The position numbers and the translations under genes are program-made. From Cupriavidus pampae (lineage in GTDB: Bacteria; Pseudomonadota; Gammaproteobacteria; Burkholderiales; Burkholderiaceae): DNA of 64,000 nucleotides. Positions 52,703-62,291 of the stretch are shown here, piece after piece (the first letter of the stretch is position 1; every line of letters starts with the position of its first letter). The notes beneath the pieces were generated by a model. The model made no database searches. It saw nothing but the letters and a program-made list of their open reading frames with translations, and was not told where the DNA came from. Where the stretch lies: positions 248,001-312,000 of the forward strand of contig NZ_CAJZAG010000007.1 of assembly GCF_914271485.1 (NCBI RefSeq), read 5' to 3'.

Positions 52703-54436
52703 TCAAGCCGCATGCGCGCGTGGTGCGAAGCGGGCCAGCACATGGCCCGACATGCCCTTGGCCAGTTCCTCTTCGCCGAAGAACACCTTGCCGATGCCTT
52801 CCTTGTTGAGCAGCGCGGATTCTTCCTCGCTGTGCGTGCGCAGCACGATCTCGATAGTCGGGTTGAGCGCGCGCGCGATGTTGGCCATCTGACGCACGTC
52901 GAGCGGATTGGCCGTGGCCACCACCAGCAGCGCCGCGTTGGCGATATGCGCCTGGATCAGTACCGCCGGGTCCACCGCATCGCCGGACACCGCGGCGATG
53001 CCGCGCTTGCGCAGGCTCTCCACCAGTTCACGATTCTGTTCGGCCACCACGTACGGCACCCCGCTCGACTCGAGCGCGGCGGCAATGCGGCGGCCGACGC
53101 GGCCGTAGCCGACCAGTACCACCTGACCTTCGAGGTACTTGCGCTCGGTGGTCATCGGCAGTTCCGCATACGGATCCTCACGCTGCTCCAGCTTGCGCGC
53201 AAATTCGGAACGGTCGAGAATCCAGCGCCGCAGTGGCTCGATGCAGGCGAACAGCAACGGGTTCAGCGCAATCGAGATCAGGGCGCCAGCCAGCACGAGG
53301 CTCATGCCCTCCTGTGGCAGCAGCTTGAGCGACAGCCCCAGCCCGGCCAGGATGAACGAGAACTCACCGATCTGCGCCAGACTCGCCGAGACCGTCAGCG
53401 CGGTATTGAGCGGATAGCGGAACGCGAGCACCAGTGCCAGCGCCGCGATCGACTTGCCGAAGATGATGATCAGCACCACGCCGAGCACATGCAGCGGCTC
53501 CGCGATCAGGATATGCGGGTCGAACAGCATGCCGACCGAGACGAAGAACAGCACCGAGAACGCGTCGCGCAGTGGCAGCGATTCCTCGGCCGCGCGATGG
53601 CTGAACTCGGACTCGCGCATGACCATGCCCGAGAAGAACGCGCCGAGCGCGAACGACACGCTGAACAGCGCGGCCGCGCCGTAGGCGATACCGATCGCCG
53701 AAGCGACGACAGACAGCGTGAACAACTCGCGCGAACCCGTGCGTGCCACCTGCCACAACAGCCACGGCAGAATCCGTCGACCGGCCACCAGCATCACCGC
53801 GACGAAGGCCGCCACCTGCAGCAGCGTCTTGCCGATCGTGAGCCACAACGCGCCGCCGCTGCCATCGTCGGCCGCGCCGGCGGTGCCCAGCGCGCCCGCC
53901 GCGGAGCCGCCCAGCACGCCGGCCAGCGGCGGCAGCAACACCAGCACCAGCACCGTGGCGAGATCTTCCACCACGAGCCAGCCCACCGCGATGCGTCCGT
54001 TCATGCTTTCCAGCACGCCGCGCGTCTCCAGCGCCTTGAGCAGTACCACCGTGCTCGCGCAGGACAGCGACAGGCCGAAGATCAGCCCCGCGCCCCAGTC
54101 CCAGCCCCACCACCACGCCACGCCCATGCCGAGCACGGTGGCCAGCGCCATCTGCGCCACGGCACCGGGTACGGCAATCCGTTTGACGGCCAGCAGGTCG
54201 CGTAACGAAAAATGCAGGCCCACGCCGAACATCAGCAGCATGACGCCGATCTCGGATAGTTGTGAGGCGAGGTTGACGTCGGCGACGAAGCCCGGCGTAG
54301 CCGGGCCGATGATGATGCCGGCCAGCAGATAACCGACGAGAGCCGGTACTTTGAGGCGCTCAGCGATGAACCCGAGAATCAGTGCGATACCGAATCCGGC
54401 TGCGAGCGTGGTGATCAGGGAGATATTGTGGTCCAT
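52703..54436 (-). CDS. Monovalent cation:proton antiporter with RCK domain (YbaL/KefB-type)
   Basis: A 577-aa CPA2-family protein. About 12 membrane segments (residues about 5-405) contain the family pattern GYLLAGIIIGP, FGVGLHFSLRDL and LVVEDLATV. A C-terminal RCK-N (TrkA-N) nucleotide-binding domain starts at VVLVGYGRVGRR (about 440-452). It would exchange K+ or Na+ for H+ under control of NAD(H). The order of domains and the length match E. coli YbaL. ATG 54436 is supported by the membrane topology. It is divergent from the amino-acid receptor gene across 267 bp. Confidence 0.92.
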   Translation of the reverse strand: MDHNISLITTLAAGFGIALILGFIAERLKVPALVGYLLAGIIIGPATPGFVADVNLASQLSEIGVMLLMFGVGLHFSLRDLLAVKRIAVPGAVAQMALATVLGMGVAWWWGWDWGAGLIFGLSLSCASTVVLLKALETRGVLESMNGRIAVGWLVVEDLATVLVLVLLPPLAGVLGGSAAGALGTAGAADDGSGGALWLTIGKTLLQVAAFVAVMLVAGRRILPWLLWQVARTGSRELFTLSVVASAIGIAYGAAALFSVSFALGAFFSGMVMRESEFSHRAAEESLPLRDAFSVLFFVSVGMLFDPHILIAEPLHVLGVVLIIIFGKSIAALALVLAFRYPLNTALTVSASLAQIGEFSFILAGLGLSLKLLPQEGMSLVLAGALISIALNPLLFACIEPLRRWILDRSEFARKLEQREDPYAELPMTTERKYLEGQVVLVGYGRVGRRIAAALESSGVPYVVAEQNRELVESLRKRGIAAVSGDAVDPAVLIQAHIANAALLVVATANPLDVRQMANIARALNPTIEIVLRTHSEEESALLNKEGIGKVFFGEEELAKGMSGHVLARFAPRAHAA

Positions 54437-54703
54437 TCAGCGGGCATGTTTCGAGCGGGCTGAAAACGGGCGAGGCGCCGGCTTTCATCAGGATTTGAGA
54501 AGGGCGTCGCGCTTGGCGGATCGCGTTTGCGCAAGCCACATGGTATCGCATGAATGGCGAAAGCCCGCGATAAGCCGCTCACCGAGGGTTATGGCCGACC
54601 GTCCAGGCATGCACCCGACGCAGGCATTCAGCCCTGCCGTGGTGCATATTTCAGGCATCGCTCTTGCAGTGTAACGACTTCCCCTCAAGGTCAAGGAGAA
54701 GTA

Positions 54704-55603
54704 ATGAGTTTCGCCAAGCTAGCTAGCCTGATGGTCGCGGCAGGTATCCTGAGCGGCGCCGCACAAGCCGCCGAGCCGCTCACGGGCACGCTGCAGAAGA
54801 TCAAAGACACGGGTGTCATCACGCTGGGCGTGCGGGATTCGTCCATTCCGTTCAACTACAACCTCGGCGGCGTGCGCCAGGTCGGTTACTCCTACGATAT
54901 CAACACGAAGATCGTGGAAGCCATCAAGGAGCAACTGAAGCTGCCGACGCTGCAGGTCAAGGAAATCCCGATCACCGCGCAGAACCGCATCACGCTGCTG
55001 CAGAACGGGACGATCGACATCGAGTGCGGCTCGACCACCAATAACCTGGACCGCCAGAAGCAGGTGTCGTTCACCAACACCATCTTCATCATCGGCACGC
55101 GCATGCTGGTGAACAAGAGCAGCGGCATCAAGGACTGGGCCGACCTCAAGGGCAAGAATGTGGTGACGACCGCTGGCACCACGTCCGAGCGCCTGCTGCG
55201 CAAGATGAACGACGAGCAGCAGATGGGCATGAACATCATCAGCACCAAGGACCACGGTCAGTCGTTCCTGACGCTGGAGTCCGGCCGTGCCGTGGCGTTC
55301 ATGATGGACGATGCGCTGCTGTTCGGGGAGCGCGCCAAGGCCCGCAACATGAACGACTGGATCGTCGTCGGCAAGCCGCAGTCGCGTGAGGCCTATGGCT
55401 GCATGCTGCGCAAGGACGATGCGCCGTTCAAGAAGCTGTCGGACAACGTCATCGCGGGCCTGATGAAGGACGGCGAGATCAAGACGATGTACACCAAGTG
55501 GTTCCAGGCAGCGGTACCGCCCAAGGGCCTGAACCTGGACTTCCCGCTGTCGGAAGATATGAAGGCACTGTTCAAGACGCCGAACGACAAGGCGCTGGAC
55601 TGA
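54704..55603 (+). CDS. Glutamate/aspartate-type ABC amino-acid binding protein, orphan
   Basis: A 299-aa periplasmic receptor of the GltI family. The signal peptide ends near residue 22 (GAAQA-A). The binding fold starts LKDTGVITLGVRDSSIPFNY-like and continues with FSYDIN-type sequence and DIECGSTTNNLDRQKQVSFT, a mark of Glu/Asp receptors. AAGGAG precedes ATG 54704. No permease or ATPase gene follows: the next gene is on the other strand 6 bp away. It must therefore share membrane components encoded elsewhere. Confidence 0.9.
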   Translation: MSFAKLASLMVAAGILSGAAQAAEPLTGTLQKIKDTGVITLGVRDSSIPFNYNLGGVRQVGYSYDINTKIVEAIKEQLKLPTLQVKEIPITAQNRITLLQNGTIDIECGSTTNNLDRQKQVSFTNTIFIIGTRMLVNKSSGIKDWADLKGKNVVTTAGTTSERLLRKMNDEQQMGMNIISTKDHGQSFLTLESGRAVAFMMDDALLFGERAKARNMNDWIVVGKPQSREAYGCMLRKDDAPFKKLSDNVIAGLMKDGEIKTMYTKWFQAAVPPKGLNLDFPLSEDMKALFKTPNDKALD

Positions 55604-55609
55604 TGTCTT

Positions 55610-56773
55610 TCAGGCGTTGTTGCCGAATTCGCGCAACAACGCCTCCCGGTCCTGATCGAGCGCCGGCGGGTTGCGCACCCCGCGCAATGCCGGTGACTCG
55701 CCCACCTTGACCGGATTGCCCGCCACGCGCAGCGTGCGCGCCGCGCCGATGCCGATATCGAGCAGCATCTCGCGCGCGGCCACATGCGGGTCGTCGAGAA
55801 TCTGCGGCACGCCGTTGAGCGGGCCATGCGGCACGCCCGCGGCTTCCAGAATCGTTTCCCAGTGCGCGGTAGTGTCCTGCATCAGCCGCTCCTCGAGCAC
55901 GGCCTTGAGCGCCACGTGATGCTCGTTACGCGCCGGCACGTTGATAAAGCGCGCATCGCGTACCCATGCGGGGCGATCGAGCGCCTCGCACAGCTTGCCG
56001 AACAGCGTGTCGTTGCCGACCGCGATCACGATAAAGCCATCGCCAGTGGCAAACATGTCGAATGGCGTGATCGATGGATGCCGCGTGCCGAGCGGCCTGG
56101 GCACACTGCCGGTGGCCGAATAACGCGCGATCGGATTTTCCAGTAACGCCACCTGGCAATCGAGCATCGAGATATCGACGCGCTCGCCCACGCCACTCTG
56201 CGCGCGCTTGAGCAACGCGGCCTGAATGCCGATGGTCGCGTAGAGCCCCGCGCCGATATCGCCAATCGACACGCCCACGCGCGCGGGATTGCCGCCCGCT
56301 TCGCCGGTGACGCTCATCAGCCCGCCCATCGCCTGCACCACCATGTCGTAGGCAGGGCGATTGCGATAGGGACCGGTCTGGCCAAACCCCGAGATCGACG
56401 CGAACACCAGCCGCGGATGGCGCGCATGCAGCGCCTCCCACGTATAGCCGAGCCGCGCCATGACGCCCGCGCGGAAGTTCTCCACCAGCACATCGGCGGT
56501 CTCGAGCATGCGGTCGAGCACCGCGCGATCCTCGGGGCGCTTGAGGTCGAGCGCGATCGACTGCTTGTTGCGGTTGATCGAGGCGAAGTACGCGGACTCG
56601 CCATCGACGAACGGGCCGACCTGGCGCGAGTCGTCACCGCCGTCGGGGTTCTCGATCTTGATCACGCGCGCGCCGAGGTCGGCAAGCATCATCGTGCAGT
56701 ACGGGCCGGCGAGCACCCGCGTGAGGTCGACGACGGTGATGCCGGCGAGGGGGAGATGCGTGTCCTGCGTCAT
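55610..56773 (-). CDS. CaiB/BaiF-type (class III) CoA-transferase
   Basis: A 387-aa enzyme moving CoA from one acyl-CoA to a free acid. The N-terminus LAGITVVDLTRVLAGPYCTMML and the INRNKQSIALDLKRPED block are standard; the catalytic Asp should be that in SIGDIGAGLYATIGIQ. It lies downstream of a Bug receptor and a crotonase on the same strand (15 bp behind the receptor), so it probably activates the acid imported by that receptor. The acid is unknown. Confidence 0.93.
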   Translation of the reverse strand: MTQDTHLPLAGITVVDLTRVLAGPYCTMMLADLGARVIKIENPDGGDDSRQVGPFVDGESAYFASINRNKQSIALDLKRPEDRAVLDRMLETADVLVENFRAGVMARLGYTWEALHARHPRLVFASISGFGQTGPYRNRPAYDMVVQAMGGLMSVTGEAGGNPARVGVSIGDIGAGLYATIGIQAALLKRAQSGVGERVDISMLDCQVALLENPIARYSATGSVPRPLGTRHPSITPFDMFATGDGFIVIAVGNDTLFGKLCEALDRPAWVRDARFINVPARNEHHVALKAVLEERLMQDTTAHWETILEAAGVPHGPLNGVPQILDDPHVAAREMLLDIGIGAARTLRVAGNPVKVGESPALRGVRNPPALDQDREALLREFGNNA

Positions 56774-56788
56774 GAAGCGAGCTCCTGC

Positions 56789-57805
56789 TCAGTCGATCTT
56801 TGCGCCACTGGAAACCGCGAGGTCCACGCCGGTCTTGCCTTCGCGCGCGGCGAACTCGCGGAACTCGGCGACCGACGACGACACCGAGATCTCGTCGCCT
56901 TGCGCGAGGAAGCGTTTCTTGAGTTCGGGGTCGGCCATCACCTTTGCGGTGGCCGCGAACAGCCGGTCGATGATCTCGGGCGGCGTCCTGGCGGGGGCAA
57001 ACAGGCCGTACCAGACCGACAGGTCGTAGCCCTTGAGGCCGCTCTCGTCGATGGTCGGCAGTTGCGGGCTCGAATTCGAACGCTGTACGGACGTCACCGC
57101 AAGCGGGATGACCTTGTGCGTGTCGATCATCGGCTTGACCGATGGCGCGGTGCCGAATGTCAGCTGCACGTCGCCGGCCGCCACGGCCTGCGCCGACGGC
57201 GCGCCGCCCTTGTACGGCACGTGGGTCATCTGCACGTTGGCCAGCTTGGTGAAGTACACGCCCGCCAGATGCGTGATCACGCCATTGCCGGACGAAGAGT
57301 AGTTGAGCTTGCCCGGTTGCGCCTTGGCCTGCGAGATCAGGTCGGTCACGCTCTTGATGCCCGAGTCCTTGTTGACGGCGAGGATCAGCGGCGCGGCCGA
57401 GAGTTTGGTGATCGGCACGAAGTCCGATGCCTCGTAACGGATCTTGGGGTACATCACCTTGTCGCCGCCCATCAGGCTGGCGGTGGCGATAAGCAGCGTG
57501 TAGCCATCCGGTGCGGACTTGGCGGCGAACTCGGCGGCGATCGTGGTGCCGGCGCCGGGGCGGTTGTCGACGACCACGGGCTGGCCGAGCTCGCGGCTGA
57601 GCGCGTCGCCGTAGAGGCGCGCGGAGTTGTCCGCGCCGCCACCGGGCGGGAAGCCGATGACTAGGCGGATCGGCTTGTTCGGATAACCGGTGGCCGCGTT
57701 CGGCGTCGCCTGCGCGGAGGCCGTCGCGGGCAGCAGGGCCGACGCCATGCCAAGCGCGGCAAGCGCTGCGATAACGATCCTGGGGTGGTGCAACTGCTGG
57801 GTCAT
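56789..57805 (-). CDS. Bug/TctC-type tripartite tricarboxylate receptor
   Basis: A 338-aa periplasmic solute receptor. The signal peptide ends near residue 32 (ATASA-Q). The mature part has YPNKPIRLVIGFPPGGGADNSARLY, VDNRPGAGTTIAAEF, and SSSGNGVITHLAG, all standard Bug features. ATG 57805 has GGAGGAG upstream; an earlier in-frame ATG at 57844 is unlikely. No TctA or TctB membrane genes are in the window, as is common for Bug proteins. It likely binds a carboxylate used by the flanking CoA-transferase and crotonase. Confidence 0.95.
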   Translation of the reverse strand: MTQQLHHPRIVIAALAALGMASALLPATASAQATPNAATGYPNKPIRLVIGFPPGGGADNSARLYGDALSRELGQPVVVDNRPGAGTTIAAEFAAKSAPDGYTLLIATASLMGGDKVMYPKIRYEASDFVPITKLSAAPLILAVNKDSGIKSVTDLISQAKAQPGKLNYSSSGNGVITHLAGVYFTKLANVQMTHVPYKGGAPSAQAVAAGDVQLTFGTAPSVKPMIDTHKVIPLAVTSVQRSNSSPQLPTIDESGLKGYDLSVWYGLFAPARTPPEIIDRLFAATAKVMADPELKKRFLAQGDEISVSSSVAEFREFAAREGKTGVDLAVSSGAKID

Positions 57806-57903
57806 GCTTGTCTCCTCCGTAGCTGTCTCGCTACTGTTGGTCATTGCCCGATGGTGGTTGCTGAAATGCCGGTGCTTATTTGCCCGTGTTCATTTGCCGG
57901 TGC

Positions 57904-58665
57904 TCATTTTCCGGTGAACGCTGGCGCGCGTTTCTCCTTCCATGCCGCCGCGCCTTCGCGCAGGTCCTGCGAGGTTTCCGCGCGATGCTGGTCGCGCACC
58001 AGCGCTTCCACATCGAGCTGACCGCGCGCAATCGCGTTGAGATGCTGCTTCATGCCAAGCAGGGCGATCGGCGCCATCGACGCAAGCTGCGTGGAAAGCT
58101 CGCCCACACGCGCCTGCAACGTATCGGCGGCCACCATCTCGGTGAGAAAGCCGATGCGCAGCATGGTCTGCGCGTCGATGCGATCGGTGGTCAGGAACAG
58201 ATGCTTGGCCGCGTTGAGGCCGAGCCGGGAGACATAGCGCTCCAGGCCGCCGCGATAGAAATGCAGGCCGAGCCGCGCCGCGGGCATGAACATGTCGCAG
58301 TCGGGCACGCCGATGCGGAAGTCGCATGCAAGGCAGAGGTCGGTGGCGCCGCCGTAGACGCCGCCGTGGATCGCGGCGATCGTAATCGGGCGCGCGTGCT
58401 CGATCACGTCCATGGTCTCGCCAAAATTCACGGCGCTTTCGTCCGCCTTGCCCCCGAGCGAGCCAATGTCGTAACCGCTGCAGAAGTATTTGCCGGCACC
58501 GACGAAGCGCAATACCAATACGTGATCCATCCGATTGACGGCCAGCACATGGTCGCGCAGTGTGCGTACATCTTCCGGCGACAGCCGATTGGCCACTGCG
58601 GGACGCTGCAGCGATATCGTGGCGATGCGGCCCTCCACGGAGAGAACCGGTTTGCTATCATCCAT
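57904..58665 (-). CDS. Enoyl-CoA hydratase/isomerase (crotonase) family protein
   Basis: A 253-aa crotonase-fold protein. The oxyanion-hole segments are FCSGYDIGSLGG and HGGVYGGATDLCLACDF. The two catalytic Glu positions of typical enoyl-CoA hydratase are altered (Asp in GGATDL; Ala in MPAARLGLHFY), so the reaction may be isomerisation, decarboxylation or hydrolysis rather than hydration. ATG 58665 gives MDDSKPVLSVEGRIATI; longer frames extend into the A/T-rich control region. It is divergent from the GntR gene and probably controlled by it. Confidence 0.88.
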   Translation of the reverse strand: MDDSKPVLSVEGRIATISLQRPAVANRLSPEDVRTLRDHVLAVNRMDHVLVLRFVGAGKYFCSGYDIGSLGGKADESAVNFGETMDVIEHARPITIAAIHGGVYGGATDLCLACDFRIGVPDCDMFMPAARLGLHFYRGGLERYVSRLGLNAAKHLFLTTDRIDAQTMLRIGFLTEMVAADTLQARVGELSTQLASMAPIALLGMKQHLNAIARGQLDVEALVRDQHRAETSQDLREGAAAWKEKRAPAFTGK

Positions 58666-58734
58666 TCCGTAATATCTCAGAGTCGAATTGATATATTTGC
58701 GAAGCCTATAGATATTTTTATTAAGGACGAACAG

Positions 58735-58744
58735 GGGTATACCC
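58735..58744. promoter_or_regulatory. Palindrome abutting the GntR start codon
   Basis: GGGTATACCC is a perfect 10-bp palindrome directly before the GTG start at 58745. GntR/FadR-type regulators often bind GTATAC-centred sites. Occupation here would cover the ribosome-binding region, consistent with autoregulation, and would lie in the 79-bp control region shared with the crotonase gene. Confidence 0.45.
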
Positions 58745-59431
58745 GTGCAATCGTTACAGGACCGTATTCGCGAAAGCATCATTGCCGCCATTCAGAGCGG
58801 CGCGCTGCGTCCCGGCGCACAGATCGACGAGAAGGCGCTGGCCGAACAATTCGACAGTTCGCGTACGCCCGTGCGCGAAGCCTTGCTGATGCTGGCCGCG
58901 CAGGGGCTCGTGACCATCGTGCCGCGCGCCGGCATGTTCGTGCATCGGCCGAGCGCGGCCGAGCTGGTGGCCATGTTCGAGACGCTGGCCGAAATGGAGG
59001 GCGTGGTCGCGCGGCTGGCCACGCAGCGCATGACCGCGGCGGGCCGGCATGCGCTGGCGCGCGCGCACGAGGAGGCCGGCGCACAGGTCGCGCGCGGCAA
59101 CACGGCCGCCTATGTCGAGGCCAATCGCCGTTTTCATGAGGTCGTCTATCAGACCGCGGCCAACCCGTACCTGTCCGAGCAGATCATTCAGCTGCGACGG
59201 CGGCTCGCGATCTACTGGCAGGGCAAGGGACTGATCAACGACGCGCGCGTGCCGAGTTCGTATCGCGAGCACGGCTATGTGGTCGAGGCCATCCTCGCGG
59301 GCCAGGCCGATGCCGCCGCGGATGCGATGCGCACGCACGTGTCGGCGGGCGGCAAGGCGATTGCCGACCTGGTGCTGCTGGCGTGCGCGGCCGAGGCGGA
59401 GGTGGAACTGACGGTGCAGCACGATGGCTGA
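58745..59431 (+). CDS. GntR-family regulator (FadR/VanR type, FCD domain)
   Basis: A 228-aa regulator. The winged helix spans about 5-70 (IDEKALAEQFDSSRTPVREALLML). An FCD ligand domain follows, with metal-binding-type His and Asp/Glu positions (AYVEANRRFHEVVY, MRTHVSAGGKAI). GTG 58745 is preceded by AGGGG within the palindrome region. It diverges from the crotonase-Bug-CoA-transferase genes and overlaps the next IclR gene by 8 bp. The effector is probably a carboxylic acid. Confidence 0.93.
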   Translation: MQSLQDRIRESIIAAIQSGALRPGAQIDEKALAEQFDSSRTPVREALLMLAAQGLVTIVPRAGMFVHRPSAAELVAMFETLAEMEGVVARLATQRMTAAGRHALARAHEEAGAQVARGNTAAYVEANRRFHEVVYQTAANPYLSEQIIQLRRRLAIYWQGKGLINDARVPSSYREHGYVVEAILAGQADAAADAMRTHVSAGGKAIADLVLLACAAEAEVELTVQHDG

Positions 59432-60224
59432 GCGATCGGAACGACCGGAGGGGCGGGAGGGGGGCGAGCGACGGACTGGCACGCAGAGCATCGAGCGCGC
59501 GCTCGACATCCTGCGCATCGTCGCGATGGGCGGGCATGCCGGCATGCGGCTCAAGGAGATCGTCGCGGCCGCGGGGCTGGCGGAAGCGACAGTCGTGCGC
59601 ATCGTGCAGGGGCTGGTGGCCAACGGCATGCTCGCACGCAATGAGCGCTCCAGCCGCATCGTGTTTGGCCAGCTCGCGCAGGAATTCGGCATGCTGACGG
59701 CCGGCGAGCCGTCGGTGGATGTCGAGCACTGGCATCCGATCGTGCAGGACCTGGCGGCGATCACCGGCGAGACCATCTATCTGAACCGGCGCAATGGGCA
59801 CGACTCGGTCTGCATGGACGTGTCGATGGGCGCGCAGCCGGTGCAGGCGCATCCGATCGCCGTCGGCGTGCGGCGGCCGCTCGGCGCGGGCGGAGGGGGG
59901 CTGGCGATCCTGATGTCGATGCCGGACGAAGAGGTCGCGCGCAGCCTCGCCCACAATGCGACGCGCTATCCGTACTACGGTCTCGACTCCGCCGGCGTGC
60001 ACGCGCTGGTGACCAGCGGCCGCGCGCGTGGCTATGCGCTGCTGCAGGGGCTGACGATCCGCGGCGTATCGGTGGTGGGGCTGACGGTGCCGGGGCCGGT
60101 GCCCTATCTGTCGTTGTGCGTGTCGGGTCTGAGCTCGCGGTTATCGGGGCCGGTACTCGATGAAACCGCCGCGATGTTGCGCGCGCGGCTGGACCTCGAG
60201 GCCCGGCGGATGGGGCTGATCTAG
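59424..60224 (+). CDS. IclR-family transcriptional regulator
   Basis: A 266-aa regulator. The winged helix (about 18-80) includes RALDILRIVAMGGHAGMRLKEI and GLAEATVVRIVQGLVANG, followed by an effector domain with TIRGVSVVGLTVPGPVPY. It overlaps the GntR gene by 8 bp, so the two regulators are co-translated. This is an uncommon pairing of two regulator families in one transcript. The first 17 or so residues are polar and low-complexity. It may control the downstream Bug/lactonase/lyase genes. Confidence 0.92.
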   Translation: MAERSERPEGREGGERRTGTQSIERALDILRIVAMGGHAGMRLKEIVAAAGLAEATVVRIVQGLVANGMLARNERSSRIVFGQLAQEFGMLTAGEPSVDVEHWHPIVQDLAAITGETIYLNRRNGHDSVCMDVSMGAQPVQAHPIAVGVRRPLGAGGGGLAILMSMPDEEVARSLAHNATRYPYYGLDSAGVHALVTSGRARGYALLQGLTIRGVSVVGLTVPGPVPYLSLCVSGLSSRLSGPVLDETAAMLRARLDLEARRMGLI

Positions 60225-60341
60225 AGGACATTTGAAACTCCACAATGCGGAGTTTCGCCGGGCGGTGATGTGCCGGATACTGTGTCGTGCTTCGATAATC
60301 GTTCGAAAGCAAAAACGACATTTCATCCGGGAGACCACATC

Positions 60342-61310
60342 TTGAAGCCATCACGCTCTCCGCGCCTGATCGCGGCGTTGTTGCTGGCGTGCGCGTCCGC
60401 CTTCGCGCATGGCCAGTCGTATCCGACCAAGCCGGTCCGCATCGTCGTGCCGTTCGCGCCCGGCGGCGGCCTGGACAATATGACGCGGCGCGTCGCGCAG
60501 AAGCTCACCGAGCAGACCGGCAATACCTTCCTTGTCGAGAACAAGGCCGGCGCGAGCGGCACCATCGGCATCGCGCAAGTGGCCCGCGCCGCGCCGGACG
60601 GCACCACGCTGCTGGCCAACGACGGCTCGTACACGATGCTGCCGTATGTGTTCAAGACACTCGCCTGGGACCACGCCAATGACTTTGTGCCGATCACCAC
60701 GACTTCGGTGTCACCGGCCATCCTCGCGGTGGGCCCGAACACCCGCTTCACTACGGTGGCGGAACTCGTGCGCTATGCCAAGGCGCATCCGGGCGAGGTG
60801 ACCTACGGCACTGGCGGCGTCGGCAGCTCGCTGCATTTCGCTACCGAGCAGTTCGCGCAGGCGGCCGGCATCACGCTGCGCCATATCCCGTTCAAAGGCG
60901 CTGGCGAAGCGATGGCCGCAGTGGCCGGCGGGACCGTCGATATCGCCATGGGTGGCCCATCCTCGGCGCTGACGCTGGCACAGGCCGGCAAGGTGCGGGC
61001 GCTCGCGGTCAGCGCCTCACACCGGCTTTCGGTGTTGCCGCAGGTGCCCACGTTCAGCGAGTCCGGCATCGACTACCAGATGAGCTACTGGACTGGCCTG
61101 GCCGCACCGAAGGGCACGCCGCCGGAGATCATCACGTTCCTGCAGAAGCAGGTGGCGAAGTCGATGGAAGGCGAGGACGTGCGCGCGTATTACACGTCGA
61201 TTGGCGCGGACCCGGGCGGTATGCCGAGCGCGGAGTTCGCCACGTTCATGCGCAACGAGGTCGGCCGCTGGAAGTCGGTGGCGGCCGGGGCCGGCATCCA
61301 GCCCGAATGA
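60342..61310 (+). CDS. Bug/TctC-type tripartite tricarboxylate receptor
   Basis: A 322-aa periplasmic receptor. The signal peptide ends near residue 22 (AFAHG-Q). Bug marks are YPTKPVRIVVPFAPGGGLDN, VENKAGASGTIGIAQVA, and YGTGGVGSSLHFATEQFA. TTG 60342 has GGGAG 9 bases upstream; the frame is open from 60270, but that leader is not signal-like. The stop overlaps the lactonase gene. It is the second of three Bug receptors in this region. Confidence 0.93.
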   Translation: MKPSRSPRLIAALLLACASAFAHGQSYPTKPVRIVVPFAPGGGLDNMTRRVAQKLTEQTGNTFLVENKAGASGTIGIAQVARAAPDGTTLLANDGSYTMLPYVFKTLAWDHANDFVPITTTSVSPAILAVGPNTRFTTVAELVRYAKAHPGEVTYGTGGVGSSLHFATEQFAQAAGITLRHIPFKGAGEAMAAVAGGTVDIAMGGPSSALTLAQAGKVRALAVSASHRLSVLPQVPTFSESGIDYQMSYWTGLAAPKGTPPEIITFLQKQVAKSMEGEDVRAYYTSIGADPGGMPSAEFATFMRNEVGRWKSVAAGAGIQPE

Positions 61311-62281
61311 ATGATGAGGGATGTGAGCAGTCGATGACGAGCATGCATGCGATGTTCCCGCCGCGCGCGCCCGTGGTGCGCGAGGCGGAGGTGTTCAGCC
61401 GGTTGCCGGATCGCTTTCGCCGCGAGACGGTATCCGACTGGGGCCAGATCAACCGACCGGGCCATCAGGTCGATTCCTTCCTCGAAGGCCCTGTGTTCGA
61501 CCGCGCGGGCAATCTCTACGTCTGCGATATCCCGCATGGCCGCATCTTCCGCATCGCACCGCATGGCGAATGGACGCTGGTCGCACAGTACGACGGCGAG
61601 CCCAACGGCCTCAAGTTCCATGACGACGATCATCTGATTGCGGCCGACTATCGCCGTGGGCTGGTGCGCATCGACGTGCGCGACGGCAGCGTGACGCCGC
61701 ATCTGTCGCGCCGCCACAGCGAAAGCTTCAAGGGCCTCAACGATCTGATCTTCGATCACGCGGGCAACCTGTACTTCACCGATCAGGGGCAATCGGGCAT
61801 GCACGACCCGGCGGGCCGGCTGTATCGGCTCTCGCGCGATGGCAGGCTCGACGTGCTGGTCGATGGCATCCCGAGCCCGAACGGCGTGTGCCTGTCGCCC
61901 GACGAGCGCGTGCTCTATCTGGCGGTGACGCGCGCCAATGCGATCTGGCGCGTGCCGCTGCATGCGGACGGCGGCGTCTCGAAGGTCGGCGTGTTTTTTA
62001 CGTCTTACGGCCCCGCGGGGCCGGATGGGCTGGCCATGACGGCCGATGGCCTGTTGCTGGCCGCCAATCCGGGGCTGGGCCATGTGTGGGTGCTGAACGC
62101 GCGCGCGGAGCCGGTGATGGTGCTGCGCAGCCCGTCCGGCACGTCGGTGACCAATATCGCGTTTGGCGGCGAAGGGCGGCGCACCGTCTATTGCACCGAG
62201 TCGTCCACGGGCACCGTGCTATGCGCGACGATCGATCAACCAGGGCTGAGGCTGGCGCAGGCCGGCGACGCCCAGCCATGA
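61307..62281 (+). CDS. SMP-30/gluconolactonase family protein
   Basis: A 324-aa six-bladed beta-propeller hydrolase that opens lactones. Metal-ligand and family segments are FLEGPVFDRAGNLYVCDIPHGRI (Glu in blade 1), FKGLNDLIFDHAGNLYFTDQ (Asn) and SPNGVCLSPDERVLYLAVT (Asp). There is no signal peptide. ATG 61307 overlaps the Bug stop in ATGA; ATG 61334 would remove nine residues and is also possible. With the neighbouring lyase it fits breakdown of a lactone or a sugar-acid. Confidence 0.9.
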   Translation: MNDEGCEQSMTSMHAMFPPRAPVVREAEVFSRLPDRFRRETVSDWGQINRPGHQVDSFLEGPVFDRAGNLYVCDIPHGRIFRIAPHGEWTLVAQYDGEPNGLKFHDDDHLIAADYRRGLVRIDVRDGSVTPHLSRRHSESFKGLNDLIFDHAGNLYFTDQGQSGMHDPAGRLYRLSRDGRLDVLVDGIPSPNGVCLSPDERVLYLAVTRANAIWRVPLHADGGVSKVGVFFTSYGPAGPDGLAMTADGLLLAANPGLGHVWVLNARAEPVMVLRSPSGTSVTNIAFGGEGRRTVYCTESSTGTVLCATIDQPGLRLAQAGDAQP

Positions 62282-62291
62282 GGAACTCGCG

